DNA of 64,000 nucleotides, taken from Methylophaga sp. OBS1 (GTDB taxonomy: Bacteria; Pseudomonadota; Gammaproteobacteria; Nitrosococcales; Methylophagaceae). The notes beneath the pieces are model-generated. The model saw nothing but the letters and a program-made list of their open reading frames with translations, was not told where the DNA came from and searched no databases. Position 1 is the first letter of the stretch; the number at the start of each line of letters is the position of its first letter. Position numbers and translations under genes: made by a program. Of the stretch, positions 1 through 8,767 are shown piece after piece. The stretch is taken from NCBI RefSeq assembly GCF_026319365.1, contig NZ_JAPDMS010000005.1, positions 158,178 through 222,177 on the forward strand, given 5' to 3'.

Positions 1-1829
1 GCCATATGAACTCGGTGGTCAATTCCGATGAACTGCGCAAGGCCTACAATGCCTGTCTGCCAATGCTGAGCGAGTTCGGTACCGAACTGGGGCAGAATGA
101 AGACCTCTACCGCGCCTATAAGACACTGGCAGAAAGCGACGCCTACAAACAGCTTGATACCGCGCAGAAAAAAGTGATTGATAATGCGATTCGTGACTTC
201 CGCCTGTCCGGCGTCGAACTGCCACCGGCACAACGCGATCAATATAAAAAGATCACGCAGAAGCTGACTGAGCTTAGCGCCAAATTTGAAGAAAACCTGC
301 TTGATGCGACCCACGCCTGGAAAAAGCATATAACTGATGAAGCCATGCTTTCAGGCCTGCCACCTTCTACCGTGGCGATGGCAGAGCAGTTTGCCAAGCG
401 TGACGGTCTCGAAGGCTGGGTCTTTACCCTCGACTTTCCCTCTTACATGCCGGTGATGTCCTATGCAGACAACCGGGAACTGCGCGAAGAAATGTATACC
501 GCGTTTGCGACCAAAGCCTCTGACCAGGGCCCCAATGCCGGTAAGTGGGACAACACTGACGTCATGGCTGAGATTCTGAAACTGCGTCATGAACTGGCCC
601 AACTACTGGGCTTTAATAATCATGCTGAACGTTCTCTGGCCACAAAGATGGCTCAGAGCCCGGAGCAGGTGCTGGAGTTTCTGAATGATCTGGCTGGCCG
701 CAGCAAGCCGATTGCTGAAAAAGAGTTTGAAGCGCTCAAGGCCTACGCCAAAGAAACCGCGGGCATGGACGATCTGGAAGCCTGGGATGTCACGTATTTT
801 GCTGAGCAACTGCGTCAGCAGCGTTACGCCATTTCCCAGGAAGAACTCAAACCGTATTTCCCGGAAGACAAAGTCGTTAATGGCCTGTTCGCGGTGGTGA
901 ACAAGCTTTACGGGCTGGACATTACCGAACGTAAAGACGTCGACATCTGGCATAACGATGTCCGTTTCTTTGAAATTCGTGAGGCCAGCGGTGAACTGCG
1001 GGGTCAGTTCTATCTGGATCTCTATGCACGCCAGCACAAACGTGGTGGCGCCTGGATGGATGAATGCCTGGTGCGCCGTAAAACCGCCGGTGGCATCCAG
1101 ACCCCGGTCGCTTTCCTGACCTGTAATTTCTCGGAACCGGTCGGTGGCAAACCGGCGCTGTTCACCCACGATGAAGTGACCACCCTGTTCCATGAGTTCG
1201 GTCATGGTCTGCATCATATGCTAACCAAGATTGATTATTCGGGTGTCTCCGGTATTAACGGCGTCGCCTGGGATGCAGTCGAACTGCCCAGCCAGTTTAT
1301 GGAAAACTGGTGCTGGGAGCGTGAGGCACTGGATCTGATTGCCGGCCACTACGAAACAGACGAACCGCTGCCAGAAGCGCTGTATCAGAAAATGATCGCG
1401 GCGCGTAACTTCCAGTCAGCAATGATGATGCTGAGACAACTGGAATTCTCGCTGTTTGATTTCCGTCTGCACCTGGAATTCGATCCCAACGAGTCTAATC
1501 AGGTCGAAAAGATCCTGGCTGAAGTGCGGGATCAGATTACGGTCGTAAAACCACCTAAATTCAACCGTTTCGCTCACAGCTTCGCGCATATTTTTGCCGG
1601 TGGCTATGCGGCTGGTTACTACAGCTATAAATGGGCGGAAGTCTTGTCTGCCGATGCCTTCTCCAAGTTTGAGGAAAACGGCATTTTCGATCGCAAGACC
1701 GGTCTGGAATTCCTGTCCTCCATTCTGGAACAGGGCGGTTCCAAGGAACCGATGGAACTGTTCATCGAGTTCCGTGGCCGTGAGCCCGAGATTGATGCCT
1801 TACTCAGGCATTCCGGGATTGCCGCTTAA
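1..1829 (+). CDS. prlC: Oligopeptidase A (M3 zinc metallopeptidase), 5' end outside window
   Basis: Cytosolic zinc endopeptidase of the thimet-oligopeptidase family (M3), which degrades short peptides and cleaved signal peptides. The HEFGH zinc site lies at nt 1191-1205, followed by the family's downstream Glu-containing helix (VELPSQFMENW). The reading frame is open to the window edge. The first ATG in view (nt 6) is probably internal: about 607 residues are visible, whereas E. coli OpdA has about 680, so roughly 70 N-terminal residues are missing. A strong hairpin terminator follows the stop codon. Confidence 0.93.
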   Translation, partial: HMNSVVNSDELRKAYNACLPMLSEFGTELGQNEDLYRAYKTLAESDAYKQLDTAQKKVIDNAIRDFRLSGVELPPAQRDQYKKITQKLTELSAKFEENLLDATHAWKKHITDEAMLSGLPPSTVAMAEQFAKRDGLEGWVFTLDFPSYMPVMSYADNRELREEMYTAFATKASDQGPNAGKWDNTDVMAEILKLRHELAQLLGFNNHAERSLATKMAQSPEQVLEFLNDLAGRSKPIAEKEFEALKAYAKETAGMDDLEAWDVTYFAEQLRQQRYAISQEELKPYFPEDKVVNGLFAVVNKLYGLDITERKDVDIWHNDVRFFEIREASGELRGQFYLDLYARQHKRGGAWMDECLVRRKTAGGIQTPVAFLTCNFSEPVGGKPALFTHDEVTTLFHEFGHGLHHMLTKIDYSGVSGINGVAWDAVELPSQFMENWCWEREALDLIAGHYETDEPLPEALYQKMIAARNFQSAMMMLRQLEFSLFDFRLHLEFDPNESNQVEKILAEVRDQITVVKPPKFNRFAHSFAHIFAGGYAAGYYSYKWAEVLSADAFSKFEENGIFDRKTGLEFLSSILEQGGSKEPMELFIEFRGREPEIDALLRHSGIAA

Positions 1830-1833
1830 ACAA

Positions 1834-1858
1834 AAAAGGGCCGAAAGGCCCTTTTTTT
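1834..1858 (+). terminator. Rho-independent terminator of prlC
   Basis: Stem GGGCC / GGCCC with a GAAA tetraloop at 1838-1851, preceded by A6 and followed by T7. It starts just after the prlC stop codon. The A/T flanks make it usable in both directions, so it may also serve the convergent secreted-protein gene. Confidence 0.9.
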
Positions 1859-1879
1859 ATGTGCATGCAGAAAGCGGGA

Positions 1880-2296
1880 TTATGAATTCATGCAGATTTG
1901 TACGCTTTCCTGTGCGGTCTGAATCATCACCATCACATCGTCTTTAGTCACCAGACCGGCATCAATATCTTCTTTCAGTTTCTGATTCAAAGCACGGGTA
2001 GTATTGGCGACATCACCGCCTTCAGCCACCGGCACAATCGCCTGATCACGATATTCATTAGGCAGGTTACTCAGACCTTTGATCTGACATTCAGCCATTT
2101 TGGTGACATAGGCATCAGCTTCACTACGAATGGCCTTAGCAGTCATGTCCGGTCTGTCACTGCTGAGTTTTTTCACGACCAAAGGTTTCATCTGCTCGCT
2201 GTAGTGCTTTTTGTAGTTTTCTTCTACCTGGGCATCCATAGCCAGGGCTTGCTGAGCGGTGAAAACAAAAGGCAGGAGTAATAATAGTTTTTTCAT
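1880..2296 (-). CDS. Small secreted protein of unknown function
   Basis: 138 residues with a clear N-terminal signal peptide (Lys-Lys, a hydrophobic Leu-rich core, then ALA before residue 20). The mature part is charged and helical, with two Cys residues (one in AECQIKG, one in VQICMNS near the C-terminus) that could form a disulfide in the periplasm. An AAAGGA ribosome site precedes the ATG. It converges on prlC. I do not recognise the family. Confidence 0.75.
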   Translation of the reverse strand: MKKLLLLLPFVFTAQQALAMDAQVEENYKKHYSEQMKPLVVKKLSSDRPDMTAKAIRSEADAYVTKMAECQIKGLSNLPNEYRDQAIVPVAEGGDVANTTRALNQKLKEDIDAGLVTKDDVMVMIQTAQESVQICMNS

Positions 2297-2455
2297 TGCA
2301 TATCCTTTCGTGTTGGAGCCCCGATAACATCACCGGGGTATTGCTACTGAAACATAAGGCGTTGGGAATCAATTTACTGTGAACGATTGATGCATCAATT
2401 AGAATGATGCCAACACCGAGATTCAAACCAGAGTCTGACAGAAAACGCAGATAAT

Positions 2456-2481
2456 AAAAAAGGGCAAGTTGTGCCCTTTTT
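2456..2481 (-). terminator. Terminator of the ybiI-like gene
   Basis: Symmetric hairpin AAAAAGGGCA / TGCCCTTTTT just downstream of the DksA-type gene on the minus strand. Read on that strand it ends in a T run. Confidence 0.75.
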
Positions 2482-2497
2482 CAAAATTCAGACTGAT

Positions 2498-2764
2498 TCA
2501 GCGAAGCTGGCTGTCTTTACTGCCACGGCGGTTAAACAGGCCCGCGGCTTTGTTTTCCTTATCGACTTCTTCCTGACACTGCACGCACAGACGCACCCCG
2601 GGAATCGCCTCACGGCGCGCTTCCGGAATCGCTTCTTCACATTCTTCACAGTACTTCAGGCTTTCGCCCTTGGGCAGTCGCCCACGCACGGCGCTGACCG
2701 CGTCTTCCACACTGGCATCAATTTGATCCTGTACTGCCCCGTCTCGGGACCATCCTCCAGCCAT
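2498..2764 (-). CDS. ybiI: DksA/TraR-type C4 zinc-finger protein (YbiI-like)
   Basis: 88 residues. It has a C4 zinc finger (CEEC near residue 40 and CVQC near residue 60) and the motif EARREAIPGVRLC typical of the DksA/TraR zinc-finger family. The C-terminus NRRGSKDSQLR is the same as I recall for E. coli YbiI, so it belongs to the short YbiI subgroup, which lacks the long DksA coiled coil. Start chosen at 2764: GGAGG lies 6 nt upstream of that ATG, whereas an ATG four codons further up overlaps this ribosome site. The cellular role of YbiI is unsettled. Confidence 0.88.
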   Translation of the reverse strand: MAGGWSRDGAVQDQIDASVEDAVSAVRGRLPKGESLKYCEECEEAIPEARREAIPGVRLCVQCQEEVDKENKAAGLFNRRGSKDSQLR

Positions 2765-3108
2765 AACAACCTCCAAATGACTGATTCATAATAGTTTCAT
2801 TATATTGTAATAGTGGGGATTGGGATCAAACTTCTCAAGGTGGTTAATTATTGTTCGTAGGTTGGGCTGAGGTACGAAGCCCAACTGACTTTCTGTCATT
2901 GCGAGGCCGGTAGGCCGTGGCAATCTCTCTGAGCTTAGTTTTTGGTCAAAGCTGGTACGCTGCCGCGGGGGGGGGCATTTATTTTGTTTGTCCAAAAATT
3001 CATTAGGAATTAAAAGAAACCGTGGCTTTCCCCAAGCCAAAGTTTCGCCTTGTTGGCGAGTCAGGGATTTGCGCGCCCAAATCCCTAACAACCCAAGGGC
3101 GCCCCAAT

Positions 3109-3223
3109 GTGCTGGCCTGCGGCTCCACTCGTCACAACATTGATTCAGGCGGTCGGCTAAAACTCGCTACGCTCAGACACTAGCCGCCCTCAGACCTGAA
3201 TCAATGTTATTCCTCGCCAGCAC
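3109..3223. repeat. Nested inverted repeat
   Basis: Outer arms GTGCTGGC (3109-3116) and GCCAGCAC (3216-3223). Inner perfect 14-bp arms AACATTGATTCAGG (3136-3149) and CCTGAATCAATGTT (3195-3208). The arms enclose a further GGCGG..GGCTA/TAGCCGCC pair. This would fold as one long, imperfect cruciform or RNA hairpin. Confidence 0.7.
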
Positions 3224-3269
3224 AAACGGGGGATAAGGGGCTAACCCTGTAGGCAGGGATAGTAGTTGC

Positions 3270-3294
3270 CCCCTCTCCCTCGAAGGGAGAGGGG
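3270..3294. repeat. Perfect 11-bp GC-rich hairpin of an intergenic repeat
   Basis: CCCCTCTCCCT, loop CGA, AGGGAGAGGGG, followed by TGGGGTGAGGG. It resembles the repeat half at 6473-6575 and is a common kind of dispersed intergenic repeat in proteobacteria. Confidence 0.65.
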
Positions 3295-3542
3295 TGGGGT
3301 GAGGGTGATTCCGCCCTTTTGCGCCGCCGAGCATCGCTGAGGTGACTGGATCAGTGCGAGCGCATGTTTGAGCGCAGCGAGTTCGCGAGCACCCAGTCAC
3401 ATCGAGAAGCGCAGGGGGAACCCGCAGGGCAAGCATGGGTCTGGCCTTTTTTGGTTCGTTTTTTGGCCACGCAAAAAATGAACTTGTGAATTGAATAATT
3501 CACAACCAATGAAAAGTGAATTACCCACTGGTTCATGGGCTT

Positions 3543-4778
3543 TTAGAGCTTTATGCCTCGGAATTCCAGGGCTTTCAATATTTGTTTCTGTTTTGATAAG
3601 AGAGACTTGCTGTCCGCAGGTAAGTCTAGGAAGTCGTTTGCTTCATCAAGTGAGTCGAAGTGGGATGCATTGCCTAGGTGAAAGAGTATTAACTGTCGGA
3701 AATAAAATTGTAGTTGAAAGCAAAATGTTTTGGCTTTTTCACTTTGGTCTCCTGAATGGACAGTTCTATTACGAAATTCTCTTAAATGTTCAAGCAACTG
3801 GCGGTGATACTCTTCTTCATCAAAAAGGAACGAACAGCGTTTAATAATTCTGTCATACCGCGCTTCATTGGGGGATGCCAAAGTTTCCATAGCACCCCAT
3901 ATTCTAATGGCAGCTGTATTTGGGTCATTTTCATCTAGAGCTCTAACATATCTCAGGAGTGCATCCTTAATCACAAGATGGTATGGAGAGCTAGATAGCT
4001 TTTCTAAACAAAATTTAAAATTCTTTTCTAGTTGATCTGGTTTGTTATGGTGAAAAGGCATCGTCTCCTGAAAATTTGGTTCGTACCAGAACATTTCAGT
4101 AGCGTGATTCCCTGATTTAAGATGAAGAGTGTGGGCTTAACCTAACCTTATTTTATTAATTGGCGAGTATGGATCGCCCATTAATTCCATCCCTGAGTTT
4201 GAGAACATAGACAGAATAGCCCTTGAGATATCGAGAGCGTTCAGAGCTTTTGATGCTGCTGCTTGAAAAGATTTTGCTTTGGCAGACACGATAACCTTTC
4301 TGTAACCGGGATGTTCAGAGTATGTTTTAGTTCTGTTTTTTTGAATAATAATATCCCTTGATGAGTATTTCTTAGGGTATTGCTCCCCGATAAACCTGAT
4401 TTTTGATCCATCAAGATCAATTTTTTTGAAAGGTAGTGGGGCAGATAATGACAAGGATGTGAGTAGACGGTATTCAATCTGTTTAGTTGATAGTTCAGCG
4501 TTTGCCACTGCATTCAATGATTTCGCAACACTATCAAGAGTCAAAATCCCTTCTGATGCCGCTTTCCCCAAACCTCTTGACACGAGAGAGTCTATATTGA
4601 GTTCATTGGATATAGCTTGGGGAATCTCAAGCATTGAGAATAATGAGGCAAACGCCTCATGGTATTCAAATCCAGAGTAAGAAACTCGCCCCTCTTTGTT
4701 AACTGATTTAATACTCTCAATTTTATCTAATATGGCTTGAGGGTTGAGTCCACTTCGTTTCTTCCATTTGATTGGCAT
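3543..4778 (-). pseudogene. Apea-like HEPN-domain gene split by one in-frame TAA
   Basis: Two open stretches in the same frame (4778-4140 and 4136-3546) are separated only by TAA at 4137-4139; read through, the product is about 411 residues. The C-terminal part carries RNRTVH (nt 3756-3773), matching the R-X4-H motif of HEPN ribonucleases, in a helical context like Apea-type (abortive infection) HEPN proteins. The 14 codons between the stop and the first downstream ATG (4094) read as plausible protein (HTLHLKSGNHATE), supporting a nonsense mutation, not two genes. The start at 4778 follows GGAGG. The gene is clearly more AT-rich than its neighbours and sits beside the repeat patch, suggesting transfer. 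A sequencing error or a separately translated C-terminal domain is possible. Confidence 0.7.
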
Positions 4779-4937
4779 GAAGTCCTCCATTGACAATTCA
4801 AACTGGTTACAGCGGTAGATGTTTCATGGCTTAATGCTTTTCAAGTCTATCTTAGAGAAACATCGGGTTATGAACATTAATTGATCTAGGTCAAACCTGC
4901 TAAGCTACTCCCACCCAAATAAAAATAACCAGCACCC

Positions 4938-6404
4938 ATGAAATACACCGATCTCCGAGACTTCATCTCCGGCCTGGAAAAACAAGGCGAACTCAAACGC
5001 ATCACCACTGAAGTTGATCCATCCCTGGAAATGACCGAAATCGCCGACCGGGTGTTACGGGCAGGCGGTCCGGCACTGCTGTTTGAAAACCCTAAAGGCT
5101 CAAACGTCCCGGCTTTGCTGAACCTGTTTGGTACACCGAAACGGGTGGCGATGGGGATGGGCGAGGAGTCAGTCGAAGCTTTGCGTGAGGTCGGCAAACT
5201 GCTCGCTTTTTTGAAAGAACCGGAGCCGCCCAAGGGCATGAAGGATGCCTGGAGCAAGTTGCCGATCTTCCGGCAGGTGATGAATATGGGTCCCAAGATC
5301 GTCAAGAAAGCCGCTTGTCAGGAGCAGGTGCTTGAAGGCGATGAGATTGACCTGGCGAATTACCCGATTCAGTTGTGCTGGCCGGAAGATGCGGCGCCAC
5401 TGATTACCTGGGGGCTGGTGGTCACCAGAGGGCCGCATAAAGAAAGACAGAATCTGGGCATTTACCGGCAACAGGTGATTGGTAAGAACCGCGTGATTAT
5501 GCGCTGGTTATCGCATCGTGGCGGCGCGTTGGATTTCAAGGAATGGCAGCAGACTTATCCGGGCGAACCGTTTCCGGTCAGTGTGGTGCTGGGCTGTGAT
5601 CCGGCCACCATCCTCGGGGCAGTGACACCGGTGCCCGATACTTTGTCGGAATATGCCTTTGCCGGGCTTTTGCGTGGCAGCAAGACGGAGCTGGTGAAAT
5701 GCATCGGCAATGACTTGCAGGTGCCGGCCAATGCCGAGATTGTGCTGGAAGGTTTTATCTACCCGGATGATATGGCACCGGAAGGGCCTTATGGCGACCA
5801 CACCGGTTATTACAATGAAGTCGACAGCTTCCCGGTGTTGACCATTGAACGGATAACCCAGCGCCAGAACCCGATTTATCACAGCACCTATACCGGCCGG
5901 CCACCGGATGAACCGGCGATTCTCGGCGTGGCGCTGAACGAGGTGTTTGTGCCGATTCTGCAGAAGCAGTTTCCGGAGATTGTCGATTTCTATCTGCCCC
6001 CTGAAGGCTGTTCCTACCGGATGGCGGTGGTGAGTATGAAGAAGCAGTATCCCGGTCATGCCAAACGGGTGATGATGGGGGTGTGGTCGTTTTTACGGCA
6101 GTTTATGTATACAAAATTCGTGATCGTCGTCGATGATGATGTCAACGTGCGTGACTGGCAGGATGTGATATGGGCGATTACCACCCGCATGGACCCGGTG
6201 CGTGATACCACCATGGTGGAAAACACGCCGATTGATTATCTGGATTTTGCCTCGCCGGTATCGGGACTGGGCTCCAAGATGGGCATGGATGCGACTAATA
6301 AAATGCCGGGTGAAACCGACCGTGAATGGGGGCGGCCGATTGAACGCGATCCGGCAGTGGTGGCCAAGATTGATGCGATTTGGGATGAGCTGGGGCTGGA
6401 GTAG
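4938..6404 (+). CDS. ubiD: 4-hydroxy-3-polyprenylbenzoate decarboxylase
   Basis: 488 residues, close to E. coli UbiD (about 497). It decarboxylates the polyprenyl-4-hydroxybenzoate intermediate of ubiquinone biosynthesis using prenylated FMN made by UbiX. Recognisable stretches are the N-terminal [13 protein letters not shown], the glycine-rich [13 protein letters not shown] near residue 290 that forms part of the active site, and [17 protein letters not shown] near residue 400. It stands alone between the HEPN pseudogene and a repeat-bearing gap. No ubiX is visible in the window. Confidence 0.95.
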   Translation: MKYTDLRDFISGLEKQGELKRITTEVDPSLEMTEIADRVLRAGGPALLFENPKGSNVPALLNLFGTPKRVAMGMGEESVEALREVGKLLAFLKEPEPPKGMKDAWSKLPIFRQVMNMGPKIVKKAACQEQVLEGDEIDLANYPIQLCWPEDAAPLITWGLVVTRGPHKERQNLGIYRQQVIGKNRVIMRWLSHRGGALDFKEWQQTYPGEPFPVSVVLGCDPATILGAVTPVPDTLSEYAFAGLLRGSKTELVKCIGNDLQVPANAEIVLEGFIYPDDMAPEGPYGDHTGYYNEVDSFPVLTIERITQRQNPIYHSTYTGRPPDEPAILGVALNEVFVPILQKQFPEIVDFYLPPEGCSYRMAVVSMKKQYPGHAKRVMMGVWSFLRQFMYTKFVIVVDDDVNVRDWQDVIWAITTRMDPVRDTTMVENTPIDYLDFASPVSGLGSKMGMDATNKMPGETDREWGRPIERDPAVVAKIDAIWDELGLE

Positions 6405-6459
6405 AATTAAGTTGATCGTATAGTCTTCAAGACCGATTCCAGAATTGGGTTAAGTGCAC

Positions 6460-6575
6460 ACCCCCATCCCGGCCTTCCCCCGTCGAGGGGGAAGGAGCGG
6501 CGTACTCAACCCAGATTGGCACCGTCTTATTCCTTCTCCCCATGGCGGGAGAGGGTCGGGGTGAGAGGGAAACAT
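6460..6575. repeat. GC-rich inverted intergenic repeat pair
   Basis: A perfect hairpin CCTTCCCCC-GTCGA-GGGGGAAGG (6473-6495) and, about 50 nt on, a second element (cttctccccatggcgggaga followed by gggtcggggtgag) in roughly inverted orientation. It is similar to the element at 3262-3310. It fills the gap between ubiD and the marC-type gene and may act as a terminator or mRNA-stabilising structure. Confidence 0.6.
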
Positions 6576-6589
6576 CAAAGGGAGTCTTT

Positions 6590-7168
6590 ATGATTGAAAG
6601 CGCTTTACTGTTGTTTCTGGTCATCGACCCCTTTGGCAATCTGCCTTTTGTGCTGGCGGTGCTGAGCGGTACTGAAAAGTCTCACTACCGCAAAACTATA
6701 CTGCGTGAGACCTTGCTGGCTTTACTGGTGCTGGTGGTATTCGCGCTGGTCGGCGAGGCTTTGCTGGGGTATCTCAGTATTGAGCGGGCTTCATTGATGG
6801 TGGCCGGTGGCGTGATTCTGTTTCTGATCTCGCTGAAGATGATCTTCCAGTCGGCCAAAGATGTGTTTGCCGGCGATTACAGTCACGATTCCTTCCTGTT
6901 TCCGATCGCCGTGCCCTGTCTGGCGGGGCCGTCGGCGATTACCACGGTAATGATTCTGCGCTCTCAGCAACAAGCCAGTCTGTTTGAATTATTACTGGCT
7001 TTGTTACTGGTACTGGTGACGGCGTTTCTGATCTTTCTGCTCGGACGACGGCTCAGTGACTGGCTGGGTGAGCGCGGCATCCGGGCAGTGGAAAAGCTGA
7101 TGGGGCTGTTACTGAATCTGGTCGCCGTCAATATGATGCTGATTGGTGTCCGTGACTTTCTTGGCTAG
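6590..7168 (+). CDS. MarC-family integral membrane protein (YhgN-like)
   Basis: 192 residues with about six hydrophobic segments and the MarC hallmarks near the N-terminus (VIDPFGNLPFVLAVL) and in the middle (IAVPCLAGPSAITTVMIL). Length and sequence match E. coli YhgN (197 residues). The biochemical role of MarC proteins is unknown; the early link to multiple antibiotic resistance was not upheld. The start at 6590 is preceded by GGGAG; an upstream in-frame ATG at 6542 lies in the repeat and is rejected. Confidence 0.88.
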   Translation: MIESALLLFLVIDPFGNLPFVLAVLSGTEKSHYRKTILRETLLALLVLVVFALVGEALLGYLSIERASLMVAGGVILFLISLKMIFQSAKDVFAGDYSHDSFLFPIAVPCLAGPSAITTVMILRSQQQASLFELLLALLLVLVTAFLIFLLGRRLSDWLGERGIRAVEKLMGLLLNLVAVNMMLIGVRDFLG

Positions 7169-7561
7169 TTAGTCGGCAAAAAAGTAACCGGCAATCAGAT
7201 AGAAAATATTGAGCGCCGACAGCGCCATGATCAGGTAAAAGGTGATTTTCATACCCAGGACCCGGCGTTCGCCATCATTACGCTGCAGGGCAGTGGCGTG
7301 AATAAAGCGTCCTGTCAGCAGGGCGATACCAGCGATATGAATCAGCCACCAGGGCGCACCGGACCACTCCAGGATAATCATCAGAATCAGGGTGATGGGG
7401 ATATATTCAGTGGCATTACCCTGAACCCGGATGGCGGTCTGCAGGTCGGGATGGCCGTCATCTCCCAGCAGTACGCGGTGCTGGCGGCGCAGCTTGATAA
7501 CCTGAAGTGAGAGTCTCACTATCCACAAAGCACAAAGACTGGCATATAAGGCAGTAATCAT
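7169..7561 (-). CDS. yecN: MAPEG-family membrane protein (YecN-like)
   Basis: 130 residues with four predicted membrane helices. It belongs to the MAPEG family (glutathione-linked membrane proteins); the motif IRVQGNATEYIPI near residue 44 is the family signature, and length and order match E. coli YecN. The start overlaps the 3' end of moaE by 4 nt, so it is probably co-transcribed as the last gene of moaD-moaE-yecN. Substrate unknown. Confidence 0.88.
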   Translation of the reverse strand: MITALYASLCALWIVRLSLQVIKLRRQHRVLLGDDGHPDLQTAIRVQGNATEYIPITLILMIILEWSGAPWWLIHIAGIALLTGRFIHATALQRNDGERRVLGMKITFYLIMALSALNIFYLIAGYFFAD

Positions 7562-8013
7562 GTTTTTTTCCCTTGGCTGTGACCGTCAGTATTTTCTTCT
7601 ACCCAGTGCGCGCCTTCCGGGCTGAATTCCTGTTTCCAGAATGGGGCGCGGTATTTGAGTTCTTCGATCAGCCAATTGCAACTATCGAGCGCCGCACGCC
7701 GGTGCGCCGACCAGCAGGCGATAACCACAATCGCATCGCCGGGGTAGATATCGCCGACGCGATGGACGATAAGGCAATCCAGCAAAGGCCATTGTTCCCG
7801 CGCCTGTTGTTCCAGTTTCTGCAGGTATTGTTCTGTCATCGCCGGATAATGCTCCAGCCGCATTTTGCTGAGACCTTCGCGGTCACTGAAGTCACGCATG
7901 GTGCCGACAAAACTGCCGATAGCGCCGAAGCGACCCGCCTGCTTCAGGTTGGTCTCCTGTGTGGCAATAAGCTGCCAGGGGTCGATGTCATGTTCACTGA
8001 CCCAGCTGCTCAT
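7558..8013 (-). CDS. moaE: Molybdopterin synthase catalytic subunit
   Basis: 151 residues. MoaE, with thiocarboxylated MoaD, converts precursor Z (cPMP) into molybdopterin. Motifs seen: [13 protein letters not shown] near residue 31, LEHYPAM near residue 53, [10 protein letters not shown] near residue 85, and the lysine-containing [12 protein letters not shown] near residue 118, which holds the catalytic Lys region. It lies directly downstream of moaD (1-nt gap) and overlaps the yecN-like gene. Confidence 0.96.
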   Translation of the reverse strand: MSSWVSEHDIDPWQLIATQETNLKQAGRFGAIGSFVGTMRDFSDREGLSKMRLEHYPAMTEQYLQKLEQQAREQWPLLDCLIVHRVGDIYPGDAIVVIACWSAHRRAALDSCNWLIEELKYRAPFWKQEFSPEGAHWVEENTDGHSQGKKT

Positions 8014-8014
8014 C

Positions 8015-8242
8015 TCAGCCCCCGGTTACCGGCGGGAAGAAAGCCACTTCGTCGCCGTCTTCCACCGGGTCATCGAAGCGGGCATATTCAAGATTAATCG
8101 CGACCAGCACATTATCAGGACGTGGCGCATTTTCGGTGGCCTGGTCCCAGGCCTCACCGGTGGTTTTGGCGGCACTCAGCTCAACTTCGGACTTGCCGAT
8201 TTTGTCACGCAAACTGGCAAAAAATTTGACTTGGATACTCAT
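8015..8242 (-). CDS. moaD: Molybdopterin synthase sulfur carrier subunit
   Basis: 75 residues with the ubiquitin-like fold and the mandatory C-terminal Gly-Gly (PPVTGG), where the thiocarboxylate forms. The start at the ATG at 8242 gives [16 protein letters not shown], matching MoaD N-termini; a TTG nine codons upstream is less likely. It heads the moaD-moaE-yecN unit and diverges from moaC across only 48 bp. Confidence 0.94.
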   Translation of the reverse strand: MSIQVKFFASLRDKIGKSEVELSAAKTTGEAWDQATENAPRPDNVLVAINLEYARFDDPVEDGDEVAFFPPVTGG

Positions 8243-8290
8243 CTGGTTGATTGTTTCAGCAAATTTCAAAATAGTAGGATAACACTTGCA

Positions 8291-8767
8291 ATGGCGGAGT
8301 TAACCCATTTTAATCAGGCCGGTGAAGCCCATATGGTTGATGTTGGCGGCAAGCAGGTCACTGACCGCATTGCGGTGGCAGCCGGCACGATTTCGATGTT
8401 GCCTGAGACCTTCAGGCTGATTGAAGCGGGCGGCCATAAAAAAGGCGATGTACTGGGCATTGCCAGGATTGCCGGCATTATGGCAGCCAAGAAAACCTCG
8501 GATTTAGTGCCTTTATGCCACCCGCTGGCGCTGAGCAAGGTTTCTATCGAGTTTGAGCTGGACCCGGATAACTCAGCCGTACATTGCCAGACCATGGTGG
8601 GTACCAGCGGTCAGACCGGGGTGGAAATGGAAGCGCTGACCGCGGTCCAGGTCTGCCTGTTGACCATTTACGATATGTGTAAAGCCGTTGATCGCGGTAT
8701 GGTGATGACCGATATCCGGCTACTGGAAAAGGCGGGCGGCAAAAGCGGCCACTGGCAGCGTGATTAA
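8291..8767 (+). CDS. moaC: Cyclic pyranopterin monophosphate synthase
   Basis: 158 residues. MoaC acts with MoaA to make cPMP, the first pterin intermediate of the Mo-cofactor. Signature stretches: [15 protein letters not shown] at the N-terminus, [12 protein letters not shown] near residue 73 and [22 protein letters not shown] near residue 113. The true start is the ATG at 8291; the frame stays open far upstream but there overlaps moaD and moaE on the other strand. It ends 4 nt into the convergent regulator gene. Confidence 0.95.
   Translation: MAELTHFNQAGEAHMVDVGGKQVTDRIAVAAGTISMLPETFRLIEAGGHKKGDVLGIARIAGIMAAKKTSDLVPLCHPLALSKVSIEFELDPDNSAVHCQTMVGTSGQTGVEMEALTAVQVCLLTIYDMCKAVDRGMVMTDIRLLEKAGGKSGHWQRD

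Larger units (their letters stand above)
2820..3480. repeat. Non-coding patch of nested palindromes and dispersed intergenic repeats
   Basis: About 700 nt without a credible gene. It contains a TCATTGCGAG...GGCAATCTC repeat (about 2897-2928), a long interrupted palindrome (3109-3223), an 11-bp perfect hairpin (3270-3294) in a 'ctctccct...gggagaggggtggggtgaggg' element, and a G8 run near 2970. The short open frames here (for example 2786-3091 and 3173-3436 minus) read like translations of repeat sequence, not proteins. A related G/C-rich hairpin element recurs at 6460-6575. Possibly a decayed MITE-like insertion, which is inference. Confidence 0.55.

Noticed and set aside
603..1217. 204-codon open frame antisense to prlC
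   Set aside because: Inside a well-supported conserved gene, no ribosome site or domain.
2786..3091. 101-codon frame on the minus strand
   Set aside because: Lies in repeat sequence, crosses a G8 run and reads like translated intergenic repeat.
3173..3436. 87-codon minus-strand frame in the palindrome patch
   Set aside because: Arises from the repeat; Pro/Arg-rich sequence typical of translated non-coding repeats.
3491..3844. 117-codon plus-strand frame
   Set aside because: Antisense to the conserved HEPN-bearing part; no ribosome site.
7865..8290. Long upstream extension of moaC
   Set aside because: Overlaps moaE and moaD on the other strand; MoaC homologues begin at the ATG at 8291.
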